NCBI GenBank assembly: GCA_024277405.1
Contig: JAJRVI010000036.1
Coordinates: 1 to 16,037, forward strand
Source of the DNA: Fidelibacterota bacterium
Lineage (GTDB): Bacteria > Bipolaricaulota > Bipolaricaulia > Bipolaricaulales > Bipolaricaulaceae
Reading direction: 5' to 3'
DNA length: 16,037 bases
The notes under the pieces are model-generated. The model searched no databases, was not told the origin of the DNA, and saw only the letters and a program-made list of their open reading frames with translations. Shown here one piece after another: positions 1 through 6,164 of this stretch; within the stretch, counting starts at the first letter, position 1, and each line of letters begins with the position of its first letter. The position numbers and the translations under genes were made by a program.

Positions 1-192
1 CTCGCTAAGCTCATCACCTTCGGCGAGGATCGCGAGGAGGCCCGCCTCCGGATGTATTCCGCCCTCAAGCGCTTCAAGGTCTCCGGCGTGAGGACCAACG
101 TGGAGTTGCTCCTGGAGGTGATCTCGCACCCCGATTTCGCGCGCGTATTCCACACCACCGACCTCCTTGAGCTGATACTCCCGCCCAAGTAG
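1..192 (+). CDS. accC: Acetyl-CoA carboxylase biotin carboxylase subunit, C-terminal end (partial)
   Basis: The window opens inside this frame, and only the last 63 codons and the TAG stop are present. The translation begins LAKLITFGEDREEARLRM and continues with FKVSGVRTNVELLLEVISH. This matches the C-terminal domain of biotin carboxylases, which typically read AKLI.wg.dR.eAi.rm, then eGv.TNi.fl..il.hp.F. The enzyme carboxylates biotin on the carrier protein using ATP and bicarbonate, the first half-reaction of acetyl-CoA carboxylase. Related biotin carboxylases, such as those of pyruvate or propionyl-CoA carboxylase, share this tail, so the exact enzyme is not proven. The frame ends soon after FHTTDLLELILPPK, as expected for a stand-alone AccC subunit rather than a fusion. 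A biotin-protein ligase gene lies about 14.5 kb downstream in the same window. The next gene, ffh, begins 9 nt after the stop. Confidence 0.82.
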   Translation, partial: LAKLITFGEDREEARLRMYSALKRFKVSGVRTNVELLLEVISHPDFARVFHTTDLLELILPPK

Positions 193-201
193 ACTGGGCG
201 C

Positions 202-1527
202 GTGTTCGAGTCCCTGACGGAAAAACTCACGGGCATCTTCCGGCGACTCGGGGGGAAGGGAAAGCTCTCCGAGGAGGACGTGGCGGAGGGGCTCCGGGAG
301 ATCCGCCGGGCCCTTCTCTCAGCCGACGTCCATTTCCAGGTGGTCAAAGAGCTCGCCGCGAGGATCCGGGAGCGGGCCGTGGGCGAGGAGGTCCTTTCCT
401 CCCTCACCCCGGCACAACAGCTCCTCAAGATCGTGCGCGACGAGATGGCGGCCCTCATGGGCGGCGAGGCCGTCTCACTGGCGCTCCGGGGGCAGCCCGC
501 GCTGGTGATGCTGGTGGGGCCCAAGGGGAGCGGGAAGACCACCACCGCGGGGAAGCTCGCGTTTTTCCTGCGCAAGCGCGGACGGCACCCCTCGCTGTTC
601 TGTGCCGATCCCTTCCGCCCCGCGGCCGCGGAACAGCTCTCCACCCTGGCCGGGAGGATCGGGGTCCCATTCCGGGACGGGGGCCGGGATCCGGCGGGGG
701 CGCTCAGGGCCGCGGTGCGGGAGGCCCCCAGGGTCCCCGTGGACACCATCGTGGTCGATACCCCCGGCACGCTCCCGGGACAGGAGGAGGTCCTCGGGTT
801 CCTCCGGGATCTGGTCACGACGTTCTCCCCCGGGGATGTCCTCCTCGTGCTGGACGCGTTGGTGGGCCAGGAGGCGGTGGGGATCGCGCAGAGCTTCTCC
901 GGGCTGGGGCTCACCGGCGTGGTCCTCACCAAGCTGGACGGGGATGCCCGGGGTGGGGCAGCCCTCTCCGTGCGTCACGCCACCGGCCTCCCGGTCCTCT
1001 TCGTGGGGGTGGGGGAGCGCCCCCCGGACCTCGAGGTGTTCCACCCCACCCGGATGGCGGATCGGATCCTGGGGTTGGGGGACCTCGCCGGCCTCTTCGA
1101 GAAGGTGGAGGAGGCCGCCGGGAGGGACCTGGAGCAGCTCTCCCGGAAGGTGCGCACGGGGGAGTTCACGCTACAGGACTACCTCGAGGAGCTCGAGGCC
1201 CTGCGGCGGGCAGGGCCCATCTCCCAGCTCCTCTCCCGGATCCCCGGATTCGGGCGGGCCGCCGACGACCCGGCCCTCGAGCGCGAGTTGGTGAAGGTCC
1301 GGGCCATCATCCAATCCATGACCTCGGAGGAGCGGCGGAACCCCCACATCATCGGGGCGAGCAGGAAGCGCCGCATCGCGCGGGGGTCGGGGACCACCGT
1401 ACAGGACGTGAACCGCCTCCTCTCCCAGTTCGAGAGGATGCGGAAGCTCATGCGACAGCTGGGAAAGAGGCGCGGGCTTCCCCCCGGCTGGGAGCAGTTC
1501 CTGCGGGAGAATCCCCCCGGACTTTGA
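202..1527 (+). CDS. ffh: Signal recognition particle protein Ffh (SRP54)
   Basis: This is the 441-residue GTPase of the signal recognition particle. It binds 4.5S/SRP RNA and exposed signal sequences and docks with FtsY at the membrane. The N domain covers about residues 1-90. The G domain shows the P-loop GPKGSGKTT (106-114), DPFRPAAAEQL (136-146), the G3 segment DTPGT (186-190) and the G4 motif TKLDGDARGG (243-252). The M domain follows, with the RNA-binding stretch SRKRRIARGSGTTVQDVNRLL near residues 390-410. The start is a GTG 9 nt after accC, with only a weak ribosome site; it is chosen because the N domain aligns from there. Two things are odd. G3 reads DTPGT where SRP GTPases normally have DTAGR. 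The M domain, usually methionine-rich, has only three methionines, with Leu, Ile and Val in their place. The rest is intact, so I read it as a functional but divergent Ffh. Confidence 0.96.
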   Translation: MFESLTEKLTGIFRRLGGKGKLSEEDVAEGLREIRRALLSADVHFQVVKELAARIRERAVGEEVLSSLTPAQQLLKIVRDEMAALMGGEAVSLALRGQPALVMLVGPKGSGKTTTAGKLAFFLRKRGRHPSLFCADPFRPAAAEQLSTLAGRIGVPFRDGGRDPAGALRAAVREAPRVPVDTIVVDTPGTLPGQEEVLGFLRDLVTTFSPGDVLLVLDALVGQEAVGIAQSFSGLGLTGVVLTKLDGDARGGAALSVRHATGLPVLFVGVGERPPDLEVFHPTRMADRILGLGDLAGLFEKVEEAAGRDLEQLSRKVRTGEFTLQDYLEELEALRRAGPISQLLSRIPGFGRAADDPALERELVKVRAIIQSMTSEERRNPHIIGASRKRRIARGSGTTVQDVNRLLSQFERMRKLMRQLGKRRGLPPGWEQFLRENPPGL

Positions 1528-1587
1528 AGTAAACTTGGTCTCGGCCCGGCGGTACAGGGCGCAGTATCCCAAGCGAGGTGATAAATC

Positions 1588-1929
1588 GTGGCGGTGAAGA
1601 TAAGACTCCAACGCGTCGGGAAGAAGAAGCAGCCGAGCTATCGGATCGTGGTGGTGGAAGCGGCGGAGAAGCGGGACGGGAAGGTCATCTCCAAGATCGG
1701 CCACGTGAATCCCCTCACCGATCCGTGGGAGATCACGGTGGACGTGGAGGAGGCGCTGGAGTGGCTCCGGCAGGGGGCCCAGCCCACCCACGCTGCGAAG
1801 CGCGTCCTCTCCAAGGCCGGCGTGATGAGGCTGTGGCATGAGGAACGTTTCGGAAAGAGGGGCGCTGAAGAGGGGGACAAGCCCGCGGGATCCGGAGAGG
1901 CCGAGGGGGCCGGGGACGCTGCCGGTTGA
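1588..1929 (+). CDS. rpsP: 30S ribosomal protein S16
   Basis: This 113-residue protein begins MAVKIRLQRVGKKKQPSYRIVV, the conserved start of S16, and continues with the typical IGHVNPLTDPWEITVDVEEALEWLRQGAQPT segment. S16 binds 16S rRNA early in 30S assembly. The start is GTG at 1588, supported by AGGTG at 1576-1580, 7 nt upstream. The family is usually 80-90 residues; here the core ends near residue 88 and is followed by a low-complexity Gly/Glu/Ala tail of about 25 residues, which is likely disordered. That tail's DNA overlaps the next small gene in another frame. The 60-nt gap from ffh shows no clear promoter or terminator, so co-transcription with ffh is likely. The ffh-rpsP-trmD-rplS order is a common ribosome and RNA-modification cluster. 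Confidence 0.96.
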   Translation: MAVKIRLQRVGKKKQPSYRIVVVEAAEKRDGKVISKIGHVNPLTDPWEITVDVEEALEWLRQGAQPTHAAKRVLSKAGVMRLWHEERFGKRGAEEGDKPAGSGEAEGAGDAAG

Positions 1930-2134
1930 GCTCGCGCGTCACCTCCTTTCCCACATCGCCCCGGGGGAATTCCGCATAGTGCACGTTTGGACCCCGGAGC
2001 TCGACCTCGTTATCCTGCGGCCGAGCCGGGCCCTGCGGCGCAGGATGAAGCGGAAGGACTTCGAGGCGATCTCCTCGGTGGTGGAGACGTTGTGTGAACG
2101 GGCGGGCAGGCCGGCGGTGGTAGAAGTCCAATGA
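1838..2134 (+). CDS. Small KhpA-like (KH-fold) protein with degenerate GXXG loop
   Basis: This frame sits between rpsP and trmD, the usual site of khpA (KH-domain RNA-binding protein) and rimM. The first ATG, at 1838, gives 98 residues but overlaps rpsP by 92 nt; AGG at 1828-1830 could serve it. The family-like part starts near LPVELARHLL, which a CTG at 1919 (behind GAGGGGG) would begin, giving 71 residues, close to KhpA size. That part fits the KhpA pattern by eye: helix LPVELARHLLSHI, strands FRIVHVWTPELDLVIL, a final helix FEAISSVVETLCERAG and a closing strand AVVEV. Where KhpA has the RNA-gripping GKVIGKQG loop, this protein has RRRMKRKD, with no glycine. The stop overlaps trmD's start as ATGA, arguing for a real, translationally coupled gene. 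The KH assignment is inference from position and pattern. Which start is used is unresolved. Confidence 0.6.
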   Translation: MRNVSERGALKRGTSPRDPERPRGPGTLPVELARHLLSHIAPGEFRIVHVWTPELDLVILRPSRALRRRMKRKDFEAISSVVETLCERAGRPAVVEVQ

Positions 2135-2829
2135 GGTTCGATATCGTCACCATCTACCCCGAGATGTTGGAGCCCTTCTTCTCCTTCGGGGTCCTATGGG
2201 CCGCGAGGGAAAAGGGGCTCATCGAGATCCACGTCCACGACCTGCGGGCGTTCGCCCCCGATCCGCGGGGGATCGTGGACGACCGGCCCTACGGGGGCGG
2301 GGCGGGGATGGTGATGCGCCCCGAGCCCTTCTTCCGGGCGGTGGACGCCATCACCCGGGAGATCGGGGAGCGGCCCTACGTGGTGCTCCTCTCGGCCCAG
2401 GGGAAGCGCTTCCGCCAGGAGATGGCCAAGGAGCTCGCCGGGAAGGGGGCACTGACCCTGCTCTGTGGCCGGTACGAGGGGGTGGACGAGCGGGTGGCGG
2501 TGATGGCGGATCTGGAGCTCTCCATCGGGGACTACGTGTTGGCGGGAGGGGAACTCCCCGCCGCGGTGGTGGTGGAGGTGGTGGCGCGGATGGTCCCGGG
2601 GGTGGTGGGGAGGTATCGCTCCGCGGCCACCGATTCCTTCTTCGCCGGACCGCGCCTGGGGTACCCCCAGTACACCCGGCCGCGGGTCTTCCGCGGGATG
2701 AAGGTCCCCGAGGTGCTCCTCTCGGGGAACCACGAACGCATCGCCCGGTTCCGGGAGCGGGAGGCGTGGCGCAAGACGCTGGAGAACCGGCCCGATCTCC
2801 TGGGCCTCTCCATAGATCCGGATCCCTGA
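2131..2829 (+). CDS. trmD: tRNA (guanine-37-N1)-methyltransferase TrmD
   Basis: TrmD transfers a methyl group from S-adenosylmethionine to N1 of G37 next to the anticodon, which prevents +1 frameshifting. The 232-residue protein carries the family motifs in order: DIVTIYPEML near the N-terminus, VDDRPYGGGAGMVM (49-62), and the trefoil-knot SAM-binding segments LLCGRYEGVDERV (110-122) and SIGDYVLAGGELPA (131-144). YTRP and LLSGNHERIARFRE are also present. The residues matching the E. coli catalytic pair Arg154 and Asp169 are present as R153 and D168 (in TDSF). The stretch before YTRP reads LGYPQ, where most TrmDs have LDxPx. The start ATG overlaps the preceding stop as ATGA. rimM, a common neighbour between rpsP and trmD, is absent here. 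Confidence 0.96.
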   Translation: MRFDIVTIYPEMLEPFFSFGVLWAAREKGLIEIHVHDLRAFAPDPRGIVDDRPYGGGAGMVMRPEPFFRAVDAITREIGERPYVVLLSAQGKRFRQEMAKELAGKGALTLLCGRYEGVDERVAVMADLELSIGDYVLAGGELPAAVVVEVVARMVPGVVGRYRSAATDSFFAGPRLGYPQYTRPRVFRGMKVPEVLLSGNHERIARFREREAWRKTLENRPDLLGLSIDPDP

Positions 2830-2832
2830 GCC

Positions 2833-3387
2833 ATGGCCGGCCTGTACGTGGCGCTGATGCATTATCCCATGAAGAGCCTGAAGGGCGGGGTGGTGGCCAC
2901 CGCCATCACCTCCCTAGATGTGGTGGACATCGCCAGAAGCTGTCGCACCTACAACGTGGTCCGGTACTTCATCGTCCACCCCCTGGAGTCCCAGCGGACC
3001 ATCGTCCAACGCATCCTGGAGTTCTGGCGCGAGGAGCGCCCCTCCCGGAAGGAAGCGGTGGAGATCATCTCCGTGGTCGAGGACCTGGAGGATTGCTTCC
3101 GGACGATAACCGAACGGGAGGGGGAGGAGCCCCTCATCTGGGGGACCTCCGCCCGTCCCGGCCTCCCGTATCCACGGATCGGGTGGGAGGAGGCCCGGCG
3201 CCATTTGCGGGCGGGGCGGAAACCGGTATTGTTATTGTTCGGCACCGGGAACGGCATGGCCGAAGAGCTCCTTTGGGCCTGCGATGCCCTCCTTCCTCCG
3301 GTGCGGGGCGAAAGCGACTACAATCACCTCTCGGTCCGGGCCGCGGTGGCGATCATCCTGGACCGGCTGAAAGGAGATGAGGGATGA
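2833..3387 (+). CDS. SPOUT-type RNA methyltransferase (TM1570 / PF09936-like)
   Basis: This 184-residue protein matches the small family typified by Thermotoga maritima TM1570, annotated as a SAM-dependent RNA methyltransferase. Recognisable segments are the N-terminal YVALMHYPMKSLKGGVVATAITSLDVVDIARSCRTY, the glycine-rich FGTGNGM (136-142) and the C-terminal DYNHLSVRAAVAIILDRL (162-179), all typical of the SPOUT knot that forms the SAM site. The RNA target of the family is not known to me, so none is assigned. It lies 3 nt after trmD and overlaps rplS by an ATGA, so it is almost certainly co-translated with both. The same trmD-MTase-rplS order occurs in Thermotoga as I remember it. Function as a methyltransferase is likely from the fold; substrate is unknown. 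Confidence 0.85.
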   Translation: MAGLYVALMHYPMKSLKGGVVATAITSLDVVDIARSCRTYNVVRYFIVHPLESQRTIVQRILEFWREERPSRKEAVEIISVVEDLEDCFRTITEREGEEPLIWGTSARPGLPYPRIGWEEARRHLRAGRKPVLLLFGTGNGMAEELLWACDALLPPVRGESDYNHLSVRAAVAIILDRLKGDEG

Positions 3388-3731
3388 TGGGCTACGACGA
3401 TCTCATCCGGTTGGTGGAAGCTAAATTCACTACGGACAAGGAGATCCCCGAGTTCCGTCCCGGAGATGTGATCCGCGTGCACGAGCGGATCCGGGAGGGG
3501 TCCCGGGAGCGGACGGTGGTGTTCGAGGGGGTGGTGCTCAAGCGGGCCGGCTCCGGCGCCCGTTCCACGGTGACGGTGCGCAAGATCGCCGCCGGGGTCG
3601 GGGTCGAGCGGACCTTCTACCTCTACTCCCCCAGCGTCCAGAAGATCGAGGTCGTCAAGCGCTCCCAGAAGGTGCGCCAAGCGCGCCCGTTCTACCTGCG
3701 GCGCTACACGAACATCCACCACATCAAATGA
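3384..3731 (+). CDS. rplS: 50S ribosomal protein L19
   Basis: This 115-residue protein, the normal length for L19, contains the conserved core FRPGDVIRVHERIREGSRERTVVFEGVVLKR, followed by GVGVERTFYLYSPSVQKIEVVKR and the C-terminal KVRQARPFYLR. L19 sits at the interface of the 50S and 30S subunits. AAGGAG at 3371-3376 lies 7 nt before the ATG at 3384. A second ATG follows at once, at 3387, so the N-terminus could be one residue shorter. The start overlaps the preceding methyltransferase stop (ATGA), and the stop overlaps the signal peptidase start the same way, so three genes are chained by translational coupling. Confidence 0.97.
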   Translation: MMGYDDLIRLVEAKFTTDKEIPEFRPGDVIRVHERIREGSRERTVVFEGVVLKRAGSGARSTVTVRKIAAGVGVERTFYLYSPSVQKIEVVKRSQKVRQARPFYLRRYTNIHHIK

Positions 3732-4639
3732 GGTTTCGCCGTAAACGGAGGGAAAGGAAGCCGCCGCCGATCGTCCGGCTGGTACGACGTTTGGGGTGGT
3801 ACCCCGGGCCGGTGGCGGCTTACCTCCTGGGGTGGGTCGAGGCCATCGTGGAGGCGGTGATCATCGCCCTCCTCATCATCAACTTCGTCACCGTACACAT
3901 GTACGTCCCCTCCGAGTCCATGATCCCCACGATAAAGCCCGGCGACCGCTTCTTCGTGGATCGCATCTCCTACTATTTCCGGGATCCGGTGCCGGGGGAT
4001 GTGATCGTGTTCTGGCACCTGGAGTCGCTCCGGATCACGGGGATCAGGGAGGGGAGTCCCGCCGATGTCGCCGGCCTCAAACCCGGCGATTGGCTGGTCT
4101 ACCCGGGGGACCCCACCATAGGCGTGGGGGGCGAGCCCGTCCCCCATCTCCTCGTGTTGAAGGAACGGATTGTCGAACACCGAGGGGAGGAACTCACCTT
4201 CACCGTGTTGCGCGGGGAGCCCCCCCTGGCACAACGGGTGGACCTCTCGGTGGCGGTGCCACCGGATGCCGATGATCTCCCGGACCTCGGGATCCGCTAC
4301 CGGGCCCGCAGCGCCCGCTACGTCAAGCGCCTTGTCGCCGTGGGGGGCCAGACGGTGGAGATCAAGGGCGGCAGGGTATACGTGGATGGCGAGGTGCCCG
4401 ATTTCGCAGCGGGCCATACCTATTGGGCGGGCGATCCCCGGATGCGCTACGGGGTCTCCCCCACCCGGGTCCCCGAGGGTTATTACTTCGTGCTCGGCGA
4501 TAACACGATGAACTCCTACGACTCCCGCTACTGGGGCTTCGTCCCCGAGAGGGCGTTCATCGGGGAGCCGTACTTCCGCATCTGGCCGTTCTCCCGCTTC
4601 GGCCCCATGAACGGGTACTTCGGCTCCTCCAAGTGGTGA
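3728..4639 (+). CDS. lepB: Signal peptidase I with an inserted PDZ-like domain
   Basis: Signal peptidase I cleaves signal peptides from exported proteins at the outer face of the cytoplasmic membrane. A basic N-terminus is followed by one membrane segment (about residues 33-56, LLGWVEAIVEAVIIALLIINFVTV). Next comes box B, VPSESMIPTI, with the catalytic serine S64, then GDRFFVDRISY. The general-base lysine K200 is in RYVKRLVAVGGQTVEI, and GDNTMNSYDSRYWGFVP is the last conserved box. Ser and Lys are 136 residues apart, against about 40-55 in known enzymes. The extra sequence, about residues 99-190, includes a PDZ-like segment: ITGIREGSPADVAGLKPGDW, then a GEPV turn, a helix and LTFTVLRGE. PDZ domains bind protein C-termini or exposed ends and often gate proteases. 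Both catalytic residues remain, so the enzyme should be active. It overlaps rplS by ATGA. The PDZ call is by eye. Confidence 0.93.
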   Translation: MRFRRKRRERKPPPIVRLVRRLGWYPGPVAAYLLGWVEAIVEAVIIALLIINFVTVHMYVPSESMIPTIKPGDRFFVDRISYYFRDPVPGDVIVFWHLESLRITGIREGSPADVAGLKPGDWLVYPGDPTIGVGGEPVPHLLVLKERIVEHRGEELTFTVLRGEPPLAQRVDLSVAVPPDADDLPDLGIRYRARSARYVKRLVAVGGQTVEIKGGRVYVDGEVPDFAAGHTYWAGDPRMRYGVSPTRVPEGYYFVLGDNTMNSYDSRYWGFVPERAFIGEPYFRIWPFSRFGPMNGYFGSSKW

Positions 4640-4652
4640 TCCCGCCGGCGAG

Positions 4653-5666
4653 ATGAAGGCCTTCGTGACCGGGGCCACGGGGTTCATCGGGGCGAACGTG
4701 GTCCGGGTCCTGCTCGAGCGGGGCCACGCGGTGCGGGCCTTGGTGCGCCCCACCTCCGACCGGCGCAACATCGAGGGCCTCCCCATCGAGGTCGCGGAGG
4801 GGGACTTACGCGATTTCGCCTCCGTCAAGCGGGGGATGGAAGGGTGTGAGCTCGTCTTCCACGTGGGGGCCCTCTACTCCTTCTGGGTGCGACCCCGCAG
4901 GCTCATCTACGAGGTGAACGTGGACGGGACACGGAACGTGCTCCGCGCGGCCCTGGAGCTCGGGGTCGAGGCGGTGGTGTACACGAGCTCCGTGGCGGCC
5001 CTGGGGTTGGGGAGCCGGGACAGGCCCGCCACCGAGGAGACCCCCGTGGAACCGCGGCACATCGTGAGCGACTACAAGAAGAGCAAGTACCTCGCCCAGG
5101 AGCTCGCCATCCATTTCGCGAGGAAAGAGAAGCTCCCCGTTTACATCGTGAACCCCAGCTACCCCGTGGGTCCCTACGACGTAAAGCCCACTCCCACCGG
5201 GCAGCTGATCCTCGATTTCCTGCGGCGGAAGGTGCCCGCGTATATGGACACGGGAATGAACGTGGTGGCGGTGGAGGACGTGGCGTTGGGACATCTGCTC
5301 GTGTTGGAAAGGGGGAAGCCCGGCGAGCCCTACATCCTGGGAGGGGAAAACCTCACCATGAAAGAGCTCCTGGAGCTCCTCGCGGGGATCACCGGGCTCC
5401 CCGCCCCGAGGGTCAGGATCCCCTATCGGTTCGCCCTTCCCATCTCCTACCTCAACGCCTGGTACTGTGCCCTCTTCGGGGGGACGCCGCGGATGACCCC
5501 CGATACGGTGCGCATGGCACGCCATTACATGTTCTACGACCCGCGGAAGGCGGTGGAGGAGCTGGGGTTCCCGCGTACACCGGCCAGGGAGGCCCTGCGG
5601 CGAGCGGTGGAGTGGTTCCGGAAAAGCGGGATGGTGAAAGGGGTTGAGAATGGTCGCCCGAGTTAA
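4653..5666 (+). CDS. hpnA: NAD(P)-dependent sugar epimerase/dehydratase, HpnA-like
   Basis: This 337-residue protein belongs to the extended short-chain dehydrogenase family. The Rossmann nucleotide-binding motif GATGFIG (7-13) is at the start, and the catalytic Tyr-x3-Lys is Y141-K145 in SDYKKSKYLAQE. Long stretches fit the hopanoid-associated sugar epimerase HpnA: NVDGTRNVLRAALELGVEAVVYTSSVAALGLG, YIVNPSYPVGPYDVKPTPTGQLI, the DTGMNVV segment, and YILGGENLTMKELL. HpnA is found in hopanoid gene clusters, but no other hopanoid gene is seen here, so the name reflects sequence likeness only. A dihydroflavonol-4-reductase-type annotation would be equally usual. It starts 13 nt after lepB with no strong ribosome site, and its last 17 nt overlap the next gene. 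Confidence 0.8.
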   Translation: MKAFVTGATGFIGANVVRVLLERGHAVRALVRPTSDRRNIEGLPIEVAEGDLRDFASVKRGMEGCELVFHVGALYSFWVRPRRLIYEVNVDGTRNVLRAALELGVEAVVYTSSVAALGLGSRDRPATEETPVEPRHIVSDYKKSKYLAQELAIHFARKEKLPVYIVNPSYPVGPYDVKPTPTGQLILDFLRRKVPAYMDTGMNVVAVEDVALGHLLVLERGKPGEPYILGGENLTMKELLELLAGITGLPAPRVRIPYRFALPISYLNAWYCALFGGTPRMTPDTVRMARHYMFYDPRKAVEELGFPRTPAREALRRAVEWFRKSGMVKGVENGRPS

Positions 5667-6045
5667 AGCGAGATACCGGGAGGGGATCTCGTTCGAGCTC
5701 GAGATCCGGGGTCATCGCGTGGTGACGGACCTCCCTGTGGACAAGGGGGGAAATGACGCGGGGCCGACACCGCCCGAGTTGCTGGTGGCGGCACTGGCCT
5801 CCTGCACGGGAGTGTTCGCGGCCCTTTTCGCGCGCCGAAACGGCCTCTCCCCCGAGGGGATCGAGGTGGAGGCCCGTGCCGATACGGTCGAGGGGCCGGC
5901 GCGCCTCGAGAACTTCCGCGTCAGGGTGAGGATCCCGGGGCTTCCCGCCGAGCTCGAGGGCAAGGCCCGGGCCTTCATCGAGGCCTGCCTGGTAGGGCAG
6001 ACCCTGCGCCGGGAGAACCCCATCGTCGTCGAGCTCACCCGCTGA
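5650..6045 (+). CDS. OsmC family peroxide-defence-type protein
   Basis: This 131-residue protein shows the OsmC/Ohr pattern: an N-terminal beta sheet, then GPTPPELLVAALASCTG, which carries the first redox cysteine (C52) on the central helix. After IEVEARAD comes EACLVGQTLRRENPI with the second cysteine (C113). OsmC and Ohr proteins use this cysteine pair to reduce organic hydroperoxides; many relatives of this sub-type (YhfA-like) have no proven substrate. Both cysteines are kept, so thiol chemistry is plausible. I take the ATG at 5650, which has AAAGGGG at 5637-5643 upstream; an in-frame TTG lies 6 nt earlier. The gene overlaps the epimerase by 17 nt and ends the co-directional run, facing livK. 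Confidence 0.88.
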   Translation: MVARVKARYREGISFELEIRGHRVVTDLPVDKGGNDAGPTPPELLVAALASCTGVFAALFARRNGLSPEGIEVEARADTVEGPARLENFRVRVRIPGLPAELEGKARAFIEACLVGQTLRRENPIVVELTR

Positions 6046-6104
6046 ACGCGTCCCCTGGGGACAGGCCCGGTCGGCGGGAGAAGGTAAGGTAAAGGGGTGA
6101 ATAA

Positions 6105-6134
6105 GGAACGGGGCCGCGTACGCGACCCCGTTCC
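6105..6134. terminator. Long hairpin between convergent genes, likely terminator
   Basis: GGAACGGGG (6105-6113) pairs perfectly with CCCCGTTCC (6126-6134). The interior, after one mismatch, holds CGCG-TA-CGCG, giving about 13 pairs in all. It lies 60 nt after the OsmC stop and 30 nt after the livK stop on the opposite strand. No real T-run follows on the plus strand, and only TTATT follows on the minus strand. It is therefore a better, but still weak, intrinsic terminator for livK; it may work with Rho or simply block exonucleases. Confidence 0.6.
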
Positions 6135-6164
6135 CCCGGACAAAGGAGGGAGTGCCCCCCACCT

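Noticed and set aside
2196..3380. 394-codon plus-strand frame across trmD and the methyltransferase
   Set aside because: It is a frame-shifted shadow with Gly/Arg/Pro-rich translation; both underlying genes have clear motifs.
3704..4828. 374-codon minus-strand frame opposite lepB
   Set aside because: It is the antisense shadow of the signal peptidase, with no recognisable domain or ribosome site.
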